This document shows positions 1 to 7,452 of a stretch of 49,924 nucleotides of DNA, piece after piece (positions within the stretch are counted from its first letter, which is position 1; every line of letters starts with the position of its first letter). The notes under the pieces are model-generated. The model saw nothing but the letters and a program-made list of their open reading frames with translations. It made no database searches and was not told the DNA's origin. Source of the stretch: Candidatus Saccharimonadota bacterium (lineage in GTDB: Bacteria; Patescibacteriota; Saccharimonadia; Saccharimonadales; Saccharimonadaceae). The translations under genes and the position numbers were made by a program. The DNA lies in contig JAFVBG010000001.1 of assembly GCA_017480095.1 (NCBI GenBank), positions 1-49,924 on the forward strand, in the 5' to 3' direction.

Positions 1-346
<346 letters not shown>

Positions 347-500
347 GGAGTTTGATGAGCATGAATCCGCAAGGACGCATGTATCAAGGTCGGTTGTAGT
401 CGTGCTTGTAAGCTTAGAGCATGACATTTCCTCTTCGGAGGTGCAACAGTAAGCTATAAACTACGATGTGGATTGCACAACTAAGCTGTTAAAATGGTAA

Positions 501-523
501 AAATGCCCAGATGGGCATTTTTC
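501..523 (+). terminator. Intrinsic terminator after 16S rRNA
   Basis: AAATGCCC-AGAT-GGGCATTT followed by TTC. It lies about 155 nt after the mature 16S end; the stretch between (347-500) holds no gene I can see and probably forms the processing stem with the 16S leader outside the window. It implies that 16S is transcribed as a single-gene unit. Confidence 0.8.
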
Positions 524-583
524 TATGAGAGTTTTATTCTGCAGAAAGAAAATAGTTGATAGATTGTGATATAATTACAGAAA

Positions 584-1114
584 ATGGAAGAAGATACACG
601 AAATTTGGTTGATGAGTTAAAAGGCTTAGCTAATGAAGAAGTTTTTGCGCACCTAGATGAGAGGCGGAGCGAACTTGAGGTGGCGATTGAAAATGTGGAA
701 CATGATTTTAATGCGGGGACAATCGTGCGCAGTGCGAACAATTTTAACGTGGCCTGTGTACACATTATTGGGCGCAAGAAGTATAATCGGCGGGGTGCGA
801 TGTGTACGGATAAGTATTTAACGGTAAAACACTGGGCGACAGTAGCAGAATTTATCGCAGATCAGAAGATTCGCGGTCAGGAGGTGGTGGCGATTGAGAA
901 TAACACGCCAAGAGTACAGCCGCTGGGGAAGAAACAGTTTAAAAATAAGACGACTTTAGTATTTGGCAGCGAGGGAAATGGGCTGTCGGAAGAGATGCTA
1001 GAAGCCGTGGACGATGTGCGAGAAATTGAGAGCTTTGGCTCAACGCGGAGTGTCAACGTGGGGGTAGCGGCGGGGATTGCGATGTATGAGTGGGTGCGGC
1101 AGAGGAAATTGTAA
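584..1114 (+). CDS. TrmH/SpoU-family RNA 2'-O-ribose methyltransferase
   Basis: A 176-residue SPOUT-fold methylase without an N-terminal RNA-binding extension. The family motifs are visible: an N-terminal NxGTIVRSANNF-like segment (motif 1, about residues 43-54), the LVFGSEGNGLSEE segment (motif 2, about 125-137) and the C-terminal SVNVGVAAGIAMYEW (motif 3, about 158-171), which forms the trefoil knot binding S-adenosylmethionine. Substrate (tRNA or rRNA) cannot be told. A TATAAT box at 570-575 leaves 8 nt to the ATG and no Shine-Dalgarno is present, so the mRNA is probably leaderless or nearly so. It sits between 16S and the tRNA-Ile/Ala pair, where the 23S spacer would normally be. Confidence 0.9.
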   Translation: MEEDTRNLVDELKGLANEEVFAHLDERRSELEVAIENVEHDFNAGTIVRSANNFNVACVHIIGRKKYNRRGAMCTDKYLTVKHWATVAEFIADQKIRGQEVVAIENNTPRVQPLGKKQFKNKTTLVFGSEGNGLSEEMLEAVDDVREIESFGSTRSVNVGVAAGIAMYEWVRQRKL

Positions 1115-1122
1115 TAAACCCC

Positions 1123-1151
1123 TTGATTTTTAGAGGGAAATAGTGTAAAAT
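1123..1151 (+). promoter_or_regulatory. Promoter of tRNA-Ile/tRNA-Ala
   Basis: TTGATT (1123-1128), 17-nt spacer, TAAAAT (1146-1151), with a predicted start about 15 nt before tRNA-Ile. It shows the tRNA pair is transcribed independently of the 16S gene. Confidence 0.65.
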
Positions 1152-1172
1152 AAGGAAGTATTGGTTATATCT

Positions 1173-1249
1173 GGGGATATAGCTCAGCTGGTTAGAGCGC
1201 GTCACTGATAATGACGAGGTCTGTGGTTCAAGTCCACATATCCCCACCA
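1173..1249 (+). tRNA. tRNA-Ile(GAT)
   Basis: Cloverleaf: acceptor GGGGATA/TATCCCC, anticodon stem CGTCA/TGACG with loop CTGATAA (anticodon GAT), T arm with GGTTCAAGTCC. The CCA end is encoded. Confidence 0.97.
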
Positions 1250-1260
1250 TTAATAATTTG

Positions 1261-1336
1261 GGGTAATAGCTCAGCTGATTAGAGCGCCGCCTTTGCAAGG
1301 CGGAGGTCCAGGGTTTGAATCCCTGTTACTCCACCA
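1261..1336 (+). tRNA. tRNA-Ala(TGC)
   Basis: Acceptor GGGGTAA/TTACTCC contains the G3:U70 alanine identity pair; anticodon stem CCGCC/GGCGG with loop TTTGCAA (anticodon TGC); encoded CCA. It forms the classic Ile-Ala dyad normally found in the 16S-23S spacer. Confidence 0.97.
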
Positions 1337-1349
1337 CGATTCAAGAAAA

Positions 1350-1370
1350 ATCGCCGCAAGGCGCTTTTTT
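1350..1370 (+). terminator. Terminator after tRNA-Ala
   Basis: CGCC-GCAA-GGCG followed by C and six T. It ends the tRNA transcript just before the next promoter. Confidence 0.75.
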
Positions 1371-1386
1371 GTGTTATAATAATGTT

Positions 1387-1620
1387 ATGGATTGGAATTT
1401 TAGTTTGGGGTGGTTCATTCTGGGGTTATTTATTTTCATCGCAGGGGCTTTGATAGTTTTGTTCTATCAGCCGATTTCAGACAATATGGCGAGTGGTCCA
1501 TCCTCATACCAAAAGATGAAATTCTGGGGAGTAGTGATTGCGGCCGTAGGGTTTCTGGTGATGGCAAACTTACATACACTAGTACTAACAATGTTTGTAA
1601 AACTAGCCTTCAACAGATAA
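1387..1620 (+). CDS. Small two-helix membrane protein, unknown function
   Basis: 77 residues starting MDWNFSLGWF. Two hydrophobic segments (about residues 7-27 and 46-70) flank a polar loop YQPISDNMASGPSSYQKMK. No family recognised. The reading frame stays open upstream into tRNA-Ala, but the start is set at 1387 because TATAAT (1375-1380) leaves exactly 6 nt before this ATG, predicting a leaderless mRNA. It ends in a strong terminator (1622-1650). Confidence 0.7.
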   Translation: MDWNFSLGWFILGLFIFIAGALIVLFYQPISDNMASGPSSYQKMKFWGVVIAAVGFLVMANLHTLVLTMFVKLAFNR

Positions 1621-1621
1621 A

Positions 1622-1650
1622 GAAATCCCCTCCAAGAGAGGGGATTTTTG
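1622..1650 (+). terminator. Terminator after small membrane protein gene
   Basis: AAATCCCCT / AGGGGATTT stem followed by TTTG. Confidence 0.75.
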
Positions 1651-1726
1651 ACGCATTCTAAGCCGTTTTAAGGCCTGTTTGGACTAAAAGTAGGGAATTA
1701 TAGTGTCTTTTGCAATAAGTTAAAGA

Positions 1727-1823
1727 AACAAGATACCGCCACTGATTTTGGTGGCGGTAGAGGGTCATATAAATTTGAGTAGTCTCGCAGTTCTGGATTT
1801 TATCCATTACCTACTCAAACTTA
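1727..1823 (-). ncRNA. Candidate orphan small RNA, about 100 nt, unknown family
   Basis: No ORF is visible. On the minus strand a near-consensus promoter (1829-1857) is followed by a helix TTTGAGTAG/CTACTCAAA (1811-1819 with 1774-1782) that encloses a small hairpin TGGAT-AAA-ATCCA (1794-1806) with asymmetric internal loops. An 8-bp terminator hairpin ACCGCCAC/GTGGCGGT (1735-1758) follows, with a U-rich tail. Transcription runs into the 3' end of a gene on the opposite strand, so this is not a leader of any gene and not a riboswitch in the usual sense. I could not match it to 6S, 4.5S, RNase P or tmRNA consensus. Confidence 0.6.
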
Positions 1824-1828
1824 CCCCT

Positions 1829-1857
1829 ATTGTATATCACGAGATGAATAATGTCAA
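1829..1857 (-). promoter_or_regulatory. Strong minus-strand promoter of the orphan RNA
   Basis: Read on the minus strand: TTGACA (1857-1852), 17-nt spacer, TACAAT (1834-1829). Predicted transcription start about 1822-1824. Confidence 0.75.
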
Positions 1858-1969
1858 TAGTTTTTTAAAAGAATTGTTCGGCATTTTTTGAAAAATTTGT
1901 TCGGGCGAATAATAAAATTTCGGCCTAACTTAGTTCGCATATTATAACATAAAATTAAACAAAAGTGTA

Positions 1970-1998
1970 TTGACAGGATAAAGAACTTGTGCTATAAT
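1970..1998 (+). promoter_or_regulatory. Consensus promoter of the KGG-repeat protein gene
   Basis: TTGACA (1970-1975), 17-nt spacer, TATAAT (1993-1998): a perfect consensus promoter with a leader of about 26 nt. The stretch 1858-1969 upstream is AT-rich and holds nothing else recognised. Confidence 0.85.
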
Positions 1999-2030
1999 TA
2001 AAGACATAATCAGTTAATTGGTGGGCGGAA

Positions 2031-2249
2031 ATGGAAATTAATAAGATGGCTGGAACCAAAGCTGGTGGCCTTAAGGCTGCTGCCACCAACCGCGCTAAAT
2101 ACGGCAAAGAATTCTATGCTCAGATTGGCGCTAAAGGTGGCCGTAACGGTCATACCGGTGGATTCGCTGCCAATAAAGCTCTCGCTCGTATCGCTGGTGC
2201 TAAAGGTGGTCGTATCTCCCGTCGTGGCCCAAGCAAAAAAACTGCCTAG
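2031..2249 (+). CDS. Small basic KGG-repeat (stress-protein-like) protein
   Basis: 72 residues, rich in Ala, Gly, Lys and Arg, with repeated AxxGG/KGG units (TKAGGLKAA, IGAKGGRNGHTGGF, AGAKGGRISRRG). This matches the KGG stress-induced repeat type seen in GsiB-like proteins; function is not established. The strong consensus promoter suggests high expression. An internal ATG at 2046 (MAGTKAGG) is an alternative start, since neither start has a clear Shine-Dalgarno site. A terminator follows at 2257-2284. Confidence 0.75.
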   Translation: MEINKMAGTKAGGLKAAATNRAKYGKEFYAQIGAKGGRNGHTGGFAANKALARIAGAKGGRISRRGPSKKTA

Positions 2250-2256
2250 TTTTTTG

Positions 2257-2284
2257 AAAATCCCCTGTAAGAGGGGATTTTTTG
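2257..2284 (+). terminator. Terminator after KGG-repeat gene
   Basis: AAAATCCCCT / AGGGGATTTT stem with a T-run. Confidence 0.8.
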
Positions 2285-2319
2285 TGCTATATTATATATA
2301 ATATATAACAGGAGGTAAA

Positions 2320-2661
2320 ATGGAGTTTGATGATTATCAGAGGCGAGCAAAGAAATACGATCAGTTTGACGATACGAGTAATCCAAAAGAGGTGGGCTTA
2401 ATCGAGAAGGTATTGGGGCTACCAGGGGAAGCGGGGGAAGTGGCAGATAAGTTCAAAAAGATTTTGAGAGATAAAGATGGCAAGATCGGGGAGTCTGAAA
2501 AAGAGGAGATTAAGAAGGAGCTGGGGGATGTGCTCTGGTATTTGGCGGCGGTTTCAAGGGATTTGGGTATTCCACTATCCGAGGTGGCAGAAGGTAATTT
2601 AGAAAAGTTGGAGAGTCGCTACCAGAGGGGGAAGCTTGGTGGCTCAGGGGATAATCGCTGA
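2320..2661 (+). CDS. MazG-like nucleotide pyrophosphohydrolase
   Basis: 113 residues with the all-alpha NTP pyrophosphatase signature: GLPGEAGEVADKFKK (EExxE-type metal site, about residues 35-49) followed by KKELGDVLWYLAA (ExxD-type second half, about 66-78). The family hydrolyses (d)NTPs to NMP and pyrophosphate, for house-cleaning or alarmone control. It starts 4 nt after an AGGAGGT site (2310-2316). It is convergent with the next gene. Confidence 0.88.
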   Translation: MEFDDYQRRAKKYDQFDDTSNPKEVGLIEKVLGLPGEAGEVADKFKKILRDKDGKIGESEKEEIKKELGDVLWYLAAVSRDLGIPLSEVAEGNLEKLESRYQRGKLGGSGDNR

Positions 2662-2703
2662 GTATCGATTAAGGAACCCGCGCAAGATGGGGCAGAACAC
2701 TAA

Positions 2704-2748
2704 TTGAGAAGTCCGTGCGAGTTGGTGGGCCGAACACGGACTTCTCAA
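2704..2748. terminator. Bidirectional hairpin between convergent genes
   Basis: Perfect 14-bp inverted repeat TTGAGAAGTCCGTG (2704-2717) / CACGGACTTCTCAA (2735-2748), between the MazG-like gene (+) and the protease gene (-). No long T-run on either side. A partly repeated segment GCAAGATGGGGCAGAACAC (2682-2700) resembles the loop. Confidence 0.55.
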
Positions 2749-2750
2749 GA

Positions 2751-3245
2751 TTATCTAAAATTTTCGCAATAAGGACAATGAAAAACACCGTCATCACTCT
2801 GGAAGCGGGTCAGACCGCAATTTGGACAGCGGGCTAGGGAATGGAGCCAGTCGCGATAGGTGTCGAGTGAGGCTTCGACAAAATCTTCACTCCAGTGGTC
2901 GGGACATAGACTTTGATATTTACTAAATAGCGTTCTGGCGCGTTCCCAGGCCTCTCGCTCGACTTTTAATCGCGAAACGCCTGTGGACACGTCTTTGTGC
3001 CCACAAAGGGCGTGTGCGAGCTCGTGGAGCGTCTGGAGGGCAAAATACGGCTGGGGTGGACCCAAAATAATAGTTTTTTTGCGATTTGGGCGATAGACGA
3101 ATTTTCTGCCGGTATAAAAAACAAAATCAGGATGATCTGAGGCGATTTGTTGGATTAAGTTTAAGCAGTTTGGGGGTATTTTTGAGGTATCAAGAGTGGC
3201 CTTCTTAGCCACGGGAAACTCCCTCACGGGCTTTTTGCTCGCCAT
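2751..3245 (-). CDS. ImmA/IrrE-like zinc metallopeptidase with C-terminal zinc ribbon
   Basis: The central TLHELAHALCGH supplies the HExxH zinc site, and a downstream Glu in VEREAWERA fits the third ligand, as in IrrE/ImmA-type proteases. The C-terminus has CPNCG and CPYC, a rubredoxin-like zinc ribbon. It lies downstream of and overlaps the ROK gene. The ATG at 3245 gives a 41-nt overlap; a GTG at 3212, preceded by GAGGGAG at 6 nt spacing, would give an 8-nt overlap and may be the true start. Substrate unknown. Confidence 0.75.
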   Translation of the reverse strand: MASKKPVREFPVAKKATLDTSKIPPNCLNLIQQIASDHPDFVFYTGRKFVYRPNRKKTIILGPPQPYFALQTLHELAHALCGHKDVSTGVSRLKVEREAWERARTLFSKYQSLCPDHWSEDFVEASLDTYRDWLHSLARCPNCGLTRFQSDDGVFHCPYCENFR

Positions 3246-4050
3246 AGAGACAAGCCCCATAAGATACACAGAAGTTTGGTTTCTTAGCACGAGTGATTTT
3301 TGGCAAAGGGATATTGGCAGATAGGGAATCGCGCAAGATGATTTTTAGAGGTAAGCGCCATTTTTTTAAGGTAAGAGCAAGTGGCCCACCCACAATAATA
3401 ACATCTGGCTGGTGCTCTAGAATTATGTCGCGAAGTCCGACGGCGACACGGTTTGCAATATCAAAAAAGGTAGCACGCCCCCGGAGAGTGGTGACTGGGC
3501 GATTGTCATAAAAATGGCGGATGGCACCAGCCGAGGCAATATCTTCCCACTCACAAGGTTGACCGTTCCAGATGTAAATTTTGTGTCCAGGCTCAAAATC
3601 AGCGGATTCAGGGGTGAGCGTAGCAAGGCGAGAACGAGCGGTGAGAGTCTTGGACGCAGTGGCGATGCCACCGCCAATGCCAGTCGAGAAGGTCAGATAG
3701 ATTGATTTGCCTGGATAAAAATGTGATTCGTAAAGGGTGGCGGAATCGGCATCGTTGATGAAGAAGACTGGGCAAGTGAACAACTTTTTTATGGTTTCTT
3801 GTAGGGGTGGATTATGCCAGTCTAGATTGCCAAACCAAGACGGACGATTGTTTTTGATGACGCCAGCTACGGCAACGACGACATTAGTCGGCTGAGCATC
3901 CTGATAGTCCTGTAGATGAGTAAAAAATGTGTTCAGAAAATCGTCTTGATTTTGGTTGGTGGGGAACTTCACGTACTTGACGATATGGTGGCGAGAGTCA
4001 AAAAGGGCGATAAAAGTTTTGGTGCCGCCAATGTCAACCGTGAGATACAT
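3205..4050 (-). CDS. ROK-family sugar kinase-like protein
   Basis: About 281 residues. The N-terminal TVDIGGTKTFIALFD is the ASKHA phosphate-1 loop, followed by FINDADSATL and TFSTGIGGGIA (phosphate-2 region) and a C-terminal VIIVGGPLAL. Family members phosphorylate glucose, N-acetylglucosamine or N-acetylmannosamine, or act as repressors. The usual ROK zinc motif CxCGxxGCxE is degenerate (GQPCEWEDIASAGA), so zinc binding is doubtful. The start is placed at 4050 because the minus-strand TATAAT (4062-4057) ends exactly 6 nt before it (leaderless). Confidence 0.85.
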   Translation of the reverse strand: MYLTVDIGGTKTFIALFDSRHHIVKYVKFPTNQNQDDFLNTFFTHLQDYQDAQPTNVVVAVAGVIKNNRPSWFGNLDWHNPPLQETIKKLFTCPVFFINDADSATLYESHFYPGKSIYLTFSTGIGGGIATASKTLTARSRLATLTPESADFEPGHKIYIWNGQPCEWEDIASAGAIRHFYDNRPVTTLRGRATFFDIANRVAVGLRDIILEHQPDVIIVGGPLALTLKKWRLPLKIILRDSLSANIPLPKITRAKKPNFCVSYGACLYGEQKAREGVSRG

Positions 4051-4162
4051 ACTTACATTATAACACAAGGATGGCAAGAGAAGAAGATGGACTGGTTGGC
4101 TGATAAGCTGGCATTATAGGGTAGACAAAACGAGGGAAATTTGATAAAATAGAAAGATATTT

Positions 4163-4240
4163 GGGCTCGTTCAAGAGCTTTTGAGGTGATTTAGGCTTAG
4201 CCAGGGACACTCGAAAGTTGTTGAACGGGTCCAAGGAAGG
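4163..4240 (+). promoter_or_regulatory. Structured 5' leader of rpsA
   Basis: A 12-bp helix (4163-4174 with 4221-4232, including three G-U pairs) encloses a 46-nt region containing a GGCT/GCC mini-hairpin (4194-4202). The putative Shine-Dalgarno AAGGAAGG (4233-4240) begins directly after the helix, so folding could gate translation. TAAAAT (4145-4150) may be the -10 box. S1 autoregulates its own mRNA in other bacteria; a similar role here is inference. Confidence 0.55.
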
Positions 4241-4252
4241 AAAATATCATAA

Positions 4253-5314
4253 ATGGCTAAAGCCACTAAAATGACAATGGACGAGCTGCTTGCTGCAGAA
4301 GAGTCCGTAAAGAGACTGACGGCTGGAGATACTGTTGACGGTATCGTGATGTCGGTCAAAAAGCACGAGATTCTAGTTGATCTCGGCGCAAACGGCGTTG
4401 GTATGGTGCCACGTCGTGAGGCTGCGTTTGCACGCAATCTCGAAGTAGGTCAGGAAGTTTCTGCATCTGTAATTGATGCCGAGATGGATGACGGAACAGT
4501 TTTGCTTTCGATGCGCAAAGCTGTAAAAGATAAAGGTTGGGATGAAATTACCGCCAAGGCAGAAGCTGGAGAAATCGTCGAGGTGACTCCGTTCGATGCT
4601 AACCGTGGTGGTCTCCTCGTAGAATACGAAGGAATCCGTGGATTCCTACCTGTTTCTCAGCTTTCCGCTGAACACTATCCACGCGTGAGCTCGGCTGACA
4701 AGGATGAAATCTTGCAGCGCTTGAACTCTCTCGTTGGTAAGGGCTTGAAAGTACGTGTACTTGACGCTCAGAAGAAAGAGAACAAGCTCATCTTCTCTGA
4801 GAAAGAGGCAGTCAAGGATGTACTCGCTGCTCGCTTTGCCGAAATGAAAGTTGGCGACGTAGTGAAAGGTCTAGTCACTGGCGTGGTTGACTTCGGCGTA
4901 TTCGTAAACGTTGATGGCATCGAAGGTTTGATTCATATCTCCGAGATTTCTTGGGAGCGTGTAAACAATCCAGCTGATTATGTCAAAGTTGGTGATACGA
5001 TTGAGGCTAAGATTATCGCGATTGACAAGGAGCGCCTGAGCCTCTCGATGAAACAGCTCAAGGAAGATCCATGGCTCTCTGAAGTTGAAGGCTTGAAGGC
5101 TGGTTCAAAGGTAGAGGGAACTGTCACTCGCATCACTCCGTTTGGTGCGTTTGTACAGATTTCGCCAGCGGTGGAAGCACTTGTCCATGTCTCTGAGCTG
5201 GGTGAGGGTAACGACGTTGATCCAGAGAAGGTCTTTACGCTAAATGAGCGTAAAGAGTTCCGCGTGATTGATGTGGACCGTGAAGGTCGCAAGATTTCAC
5301 TCTCAATCGCTTAA
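4253..5314 (+). CDS. rpsA: 30S ribosomal protein S1 (four S1 domains)
   Basis: 353 residues made of four OB-fold S1 repeats, for example GDTVDGIVMSVKKHEILVDLG, VGDVVKGLVTGVVDFGVFV and AGSKVEGTVTRITPFGAFV, each followed by the conserved LIHISE or LVHVSE-like strand. S1 binds mRNA on the 30S subunit and helps initiation of structured mRNAs. E. coli S1 has six domains; four is common in Gram-positive-like and reduced genomes. It is monocistronic, with a structured leader and a terminator at 5318-5348. Confidence 0.95.
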   Translation: MAKATKMTMDELLAAEESVKRLTAGDTVDGIVMSVKKHEILVDLGANGVGMVPRREAAFARNLEVGQEVSASVIDAEMDDGTVLLSMRKAVKDKGWDEITAKAEAGEIVEVTPFDANRGGLLVEYEGIRGFLPVSQLSAEHYPRVSSADKDEILQRLNSLVGKGLKVRVLDAQKKENKLIFSEKEAVKDVLAARFAEMKVGDVVKGLVTGVVDFGVFVNVDGIEGLIHISEISWERVNNPADYVKVGDTIEAKIIAIDKERLSLSMKQLKEDPWLSEVEGLKAGSKVEGTVTRITPFGAFVQISPAVEALVHVSELGEGNDVDPEKVFTLNERKEFRVIDVDREGRKISLSIA

Positions 5315-5317
5315 TTA

Positions 5318-5348
5318 AAAAATCACCCGTTTGAACGGGTGATTTTTT
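5318..5348 (+). terminator. Terminator after rpsA
   Basis: AAAATCACCCGTT-TG-AACGGGTGATTTT followed by TT. Confidence 0.85.
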
Positions 5349-5383
5349 GTGCTACAATAGATAGTAGGCTAAGGAGGTAATTG

Positions 5384-6130
5384 ATGAGAATTTGCCAGTT
5401 GAACGTATGGATGGGGAAGGTTGAAGGGGAACTAGAGCGGTTTTTGCAGAATAATCAGTTTGATGTGATTTGCATGCAAGAGGTGATGCACGCGCACGAG
5501 CCAGAGACAGAACTGCATCTATCGAGGCTATGCGTAGATGCTTCTAGGCTACAAAAGGCGAGCGGGATGCCACATGCATATTTCTCGGCGAACTGGAGTA
5601 GTAAAATTGCTAACGGTAAATTTGACCTGGGAAATCTAATCTTGAGTCGGATACCAATTATAGAGGAGAAGTATTTTTTCGTAAATGGGGAGTATCTGCC
5701 AGATGTAGTTTTACAGGGCACGCCATCGAATGCGCTATGTGTGCAGATAGCGAAGCTGAAAAATGGTGTGACAGTGCTTAATCATCACGGTTTTTGGCGT
5801 AAAAATCCAACGGGCGATGAAAATAGTGTAAGGGCTTTTAATAATTTGGCAGAAATTATTAAAAGAGAAGTCGATATTAATGAACCGTTAGTATTATGTG
5901 GAGATTTGAACGTAATTCATGAATCGCCAGCGATGCGGGCGCTGGACTTTTTAAGAGACTTGACCTTTGAAAACGGAGTGGATAATACGTTGTCGGGCTT
6001 AAAGTTTAATGGTAAAGTGGCTTGCGATCATATCATGGTTAATGATAGAATGAGGGTGGAGAGTTTTGAGGTGATGCAGTCAATGGCATCCGATCATTTG
6101 CCAGTGATAGCGGAAATGGAGGTAAAATGA
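5384..6130 (+). CDS. Endonuclease/exonuclease/phosphatase-family protein
   Basis: 248 residues. Family metal and catalytic motifs are in order: LNVWMG (Asn, residue 7), DVICMQEV (Glu), NHHGFW (His), LCGDLNV (Asp and Asn, about residues 170-176), CDHIMV and the C-terminal SDHLPVIAEM (catalytic Asp-His). The fold covers DNA-repair exonucleases, sphingomyelinases and inositol phosphatases, and no subfamily can be assigned. It has a perfect AAGGAGGTAA site 6 nt before ATG 5384 and TACAAT at 5352-5357. Its stop overlaps the next start (ATGA). Confidence 0.85.
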   Translation: MRICQLNVWMGKVEGELERFLQNNQFDVICMQEVMHAHEPETELHLSRLCVDASRLQKASGMPHAYFSANWSSKIANGKFDLGNLILSRIPIIEEKYFFVNGEYLPDVVLQGTPSNALCVQIAKLKNGVTVLNHHGFWRKNPTGDENSVRAFNNLAEIIKREVDINEPLVLCGDLNVIHESPAMRALDFLRDLTFENGVDNTLSGLKFNGKVACDHIMVNDRMRVESFEVMQSMASDHLPVIAEMEVK

Positions 6131-6735
6131 GTACAAAAGTAACGGTAAAGACCGAGAAAACAGATTGGCTAGGGGTGATACGTAAGAGCATTGGCGCGGC
6201 GGTGTTGATTGGGCTGGGAAACTTTGCACTGCTGAAGCTGGGAAATCCGATTGGGCCGGTGATTTTTGCCTTTGGACTACTCGGAGTTTGCTATCTGGGG
6301 CAGAATCTTTTTACGGGGAAATGCGGATTTTTCATTCAAGATAAAATACCGCTAAAGCAACTGCTGACGATTTTGGCGGTTAATTTGGCGGCGGGGTGGT
6401 TGATTGGCTGGATTTTTGCAGCCGCAGACCCTAGTATCGTAGAGGCGGCGACGGCAAAAGTGACGAGTTGGGATTTTTCGTTGGCGTTTTTTCTAAAGGC
6501 GGTGCTTTGCGGAGTGATAATGTATCTGGCGGTGGCAATGTATAAAAAGGGAACGCCACTAGGGGTAATTTTCGGTATTCCACTGTTTATCTTCTGCGGC
6601 TTTCAACACTGCATCGCTAATGTGATTACGCTGGGCGTAGCGACGACTTGGAGCTGGACGTTAGCCTTGGCGGTGTTAGGGAACTTCGTAGGCTCGCTGG
6701 TGATGTGGTGGCTAAGTAAGAGTGGCGAAAAATAG
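6127..6735 (+). CDS. Formate/nitrite transporter (FNT) family channel
   Basis: 202 residues, about six hydrophobic helices. FNT-like signatures are LGQNLFTGKCGFF (about residues 56-68, the LFTG pore loop) and FIFCGFQHCIANVITL (about 155-170, with the central pore His). These channels pass small monovalent acids such as formate, nitrite or lactate. In a fermentative host-associated cell, acid export is plausible but not shown. It is translationally coupled to the upstream gene (ATGA overlap, GGAGGT site inside the upstream 3' end). Confidence 0.85.
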   Translation: MSTKVTVKTEKTDWLGVIRKSIGAAVLIGLGNFALLKLGNPIGPVIFAFGLLGVCYLGQNLFTGKCGFFIQDKIPLKQLLTILAVNLAAGWLIGWIFAAADPSIVEAATAKVTSWDFSLAFFLKAVLCGVIMYLAVAMYKKGTPLGVIFGIPLFIFCGFQHCIANVITLGVATTWSWTLALAVLGNFVGSLVMWWLSKSGEK

Positions 6736-6745
6736 TATTTTGCGC

Positions 6746-6774
6746 TTGCAATTCCGCTCTATTTAGCTTATACT
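6746..6774 (+). promoter_or_regulatory. Leaderless promoter of the first DUF5663 gene
   Basis: TTGCAA (6746-6751), 17-nt spacer, TATACT (6769-6774). The ATG follows after exactly 6 nt. Confidence 0.75.
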
Positions 6775-6780
6775 TAGAAT

Positions 6781-7197
6781 ATGAAATTTGACGACAATTT
6801 TCTGATGGAAGTGGGCCTCCAGGCATTGCCGGAGAGTCAGAAAAAAGAGTTCTTGGCACAGGCGCAAGAGGAACTTGAGGTGCGCGTGGGGGAAATAATG
6901 TGTGAAGGAATGAGTGATGAGCAGTTGCTTGAGTTTGAGAAATTGATGGAGAATGACCAAGAAACTATCCGCAAGATGGTGTTTGAGCTGAAGGAAGATT
7001 TTCGAGTGGATCCAGTTTATCTGAAGCTGTTGAAGAAACATGGCGTGAAAGAAGGGAACTGGGAGATTTTGTCAGAGTATCTTTCTGTAAAATGGATTCA
7101 AAAGAATCGGCCGGAGCATAAGAAGGTTGTCGAGGAAGTGGCAGAAGCGCTGAAAGCCGAGATTCGGGCGCAAGCACCAGAGATTTTAGGGAATTAA
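6781..7197 (+). CDS. DUF5663 domain protein
   Basis: 138 residues, acidic and alpha-helical. The start MKFDDNFLMEVGLQALPESQ followed by EFLAQAQEELEVRVGE is the pattern I associate with DUF5663, common in Patescibacteria and of unknown function. A second, shorter member is at 25537. It starts at the predicted transcription start (leaderless) and ends before a terminator at 7201-7222. Confidence 0.7.
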   Translation: MKFDDNFLMEVGLQALPESQKKEFLAQAQEELEVRVGEIMCEGMSDEQLLEFEKLMENDQETIRKMVFELKEDFRVDPVYLKLLKKHGVKEGNWEILSEYLSVKWIQKNRPEHKKVVEEVAEALKAEIRAQAPEILGN

Positions 7198-7200
7198 AAT

Positions 7201-7222
7201 AACCCCCTCGGAAGAGGGGGTT
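7201..7222 (+). terminator. Terminator after DUF5663 gene
   Basis: AACCCCCTC-GGAA-GAGGGGGTT. Confidence 0.8.
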
Positions 7223-7276
7223 ATTGATTGACTAGTTTGAGTAGTTCGAGTCCGACGGCGGGAGCCAAAAATGGGG

Positions 7277-7304
7277 TTGATTTTTCTGTAAAACGGAGTA
7301 TAAT
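7277..7304 (+). promoter_or_regulatory. Promoter of tRNA-Asn
   Basis: TTGATT (7277-7282), 16-nt spacer, TATAAT (7299-7304), 11 nt before the mature tRNA 5' end. Confidence 0.7.
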
Positions 7305-7315
7305 GAGAAACACGT

Positions 7316-7390
7316 TCCCCGGTAGCTCAATGGTAGAGCGTTCGGCTGTTAACCGAAATGTTACTGGTTCGAATCCAGTCCGGGGAGCCA
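7316..7390 (+). tRNA. tRNA-Asn(GTT)
   Basis: Acceptor TCCCCGG/CCGGGGA, anticodon stem TTCGG/CCGAA with loop CTGTTAA (anticodon GTT), T arm GGTTCGAATCC, discriminator G, encoded CCA. Confidence 0.97.
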
Positions 7391-7452
7391 TTTTTGTGCA
7401 AGACTCTTTAGAGGTTTGCAGCAAAAATGCGAGCGGACGTTGGATCCATATT

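Noticed and set aside
1315-1386. In-frame upstream extension of the small membrane protein into tRNA-Ala
   Set aside because: It runs through the tRNA and its terminator; the -10 box 6 nt before ATG 1387 gives a better start.
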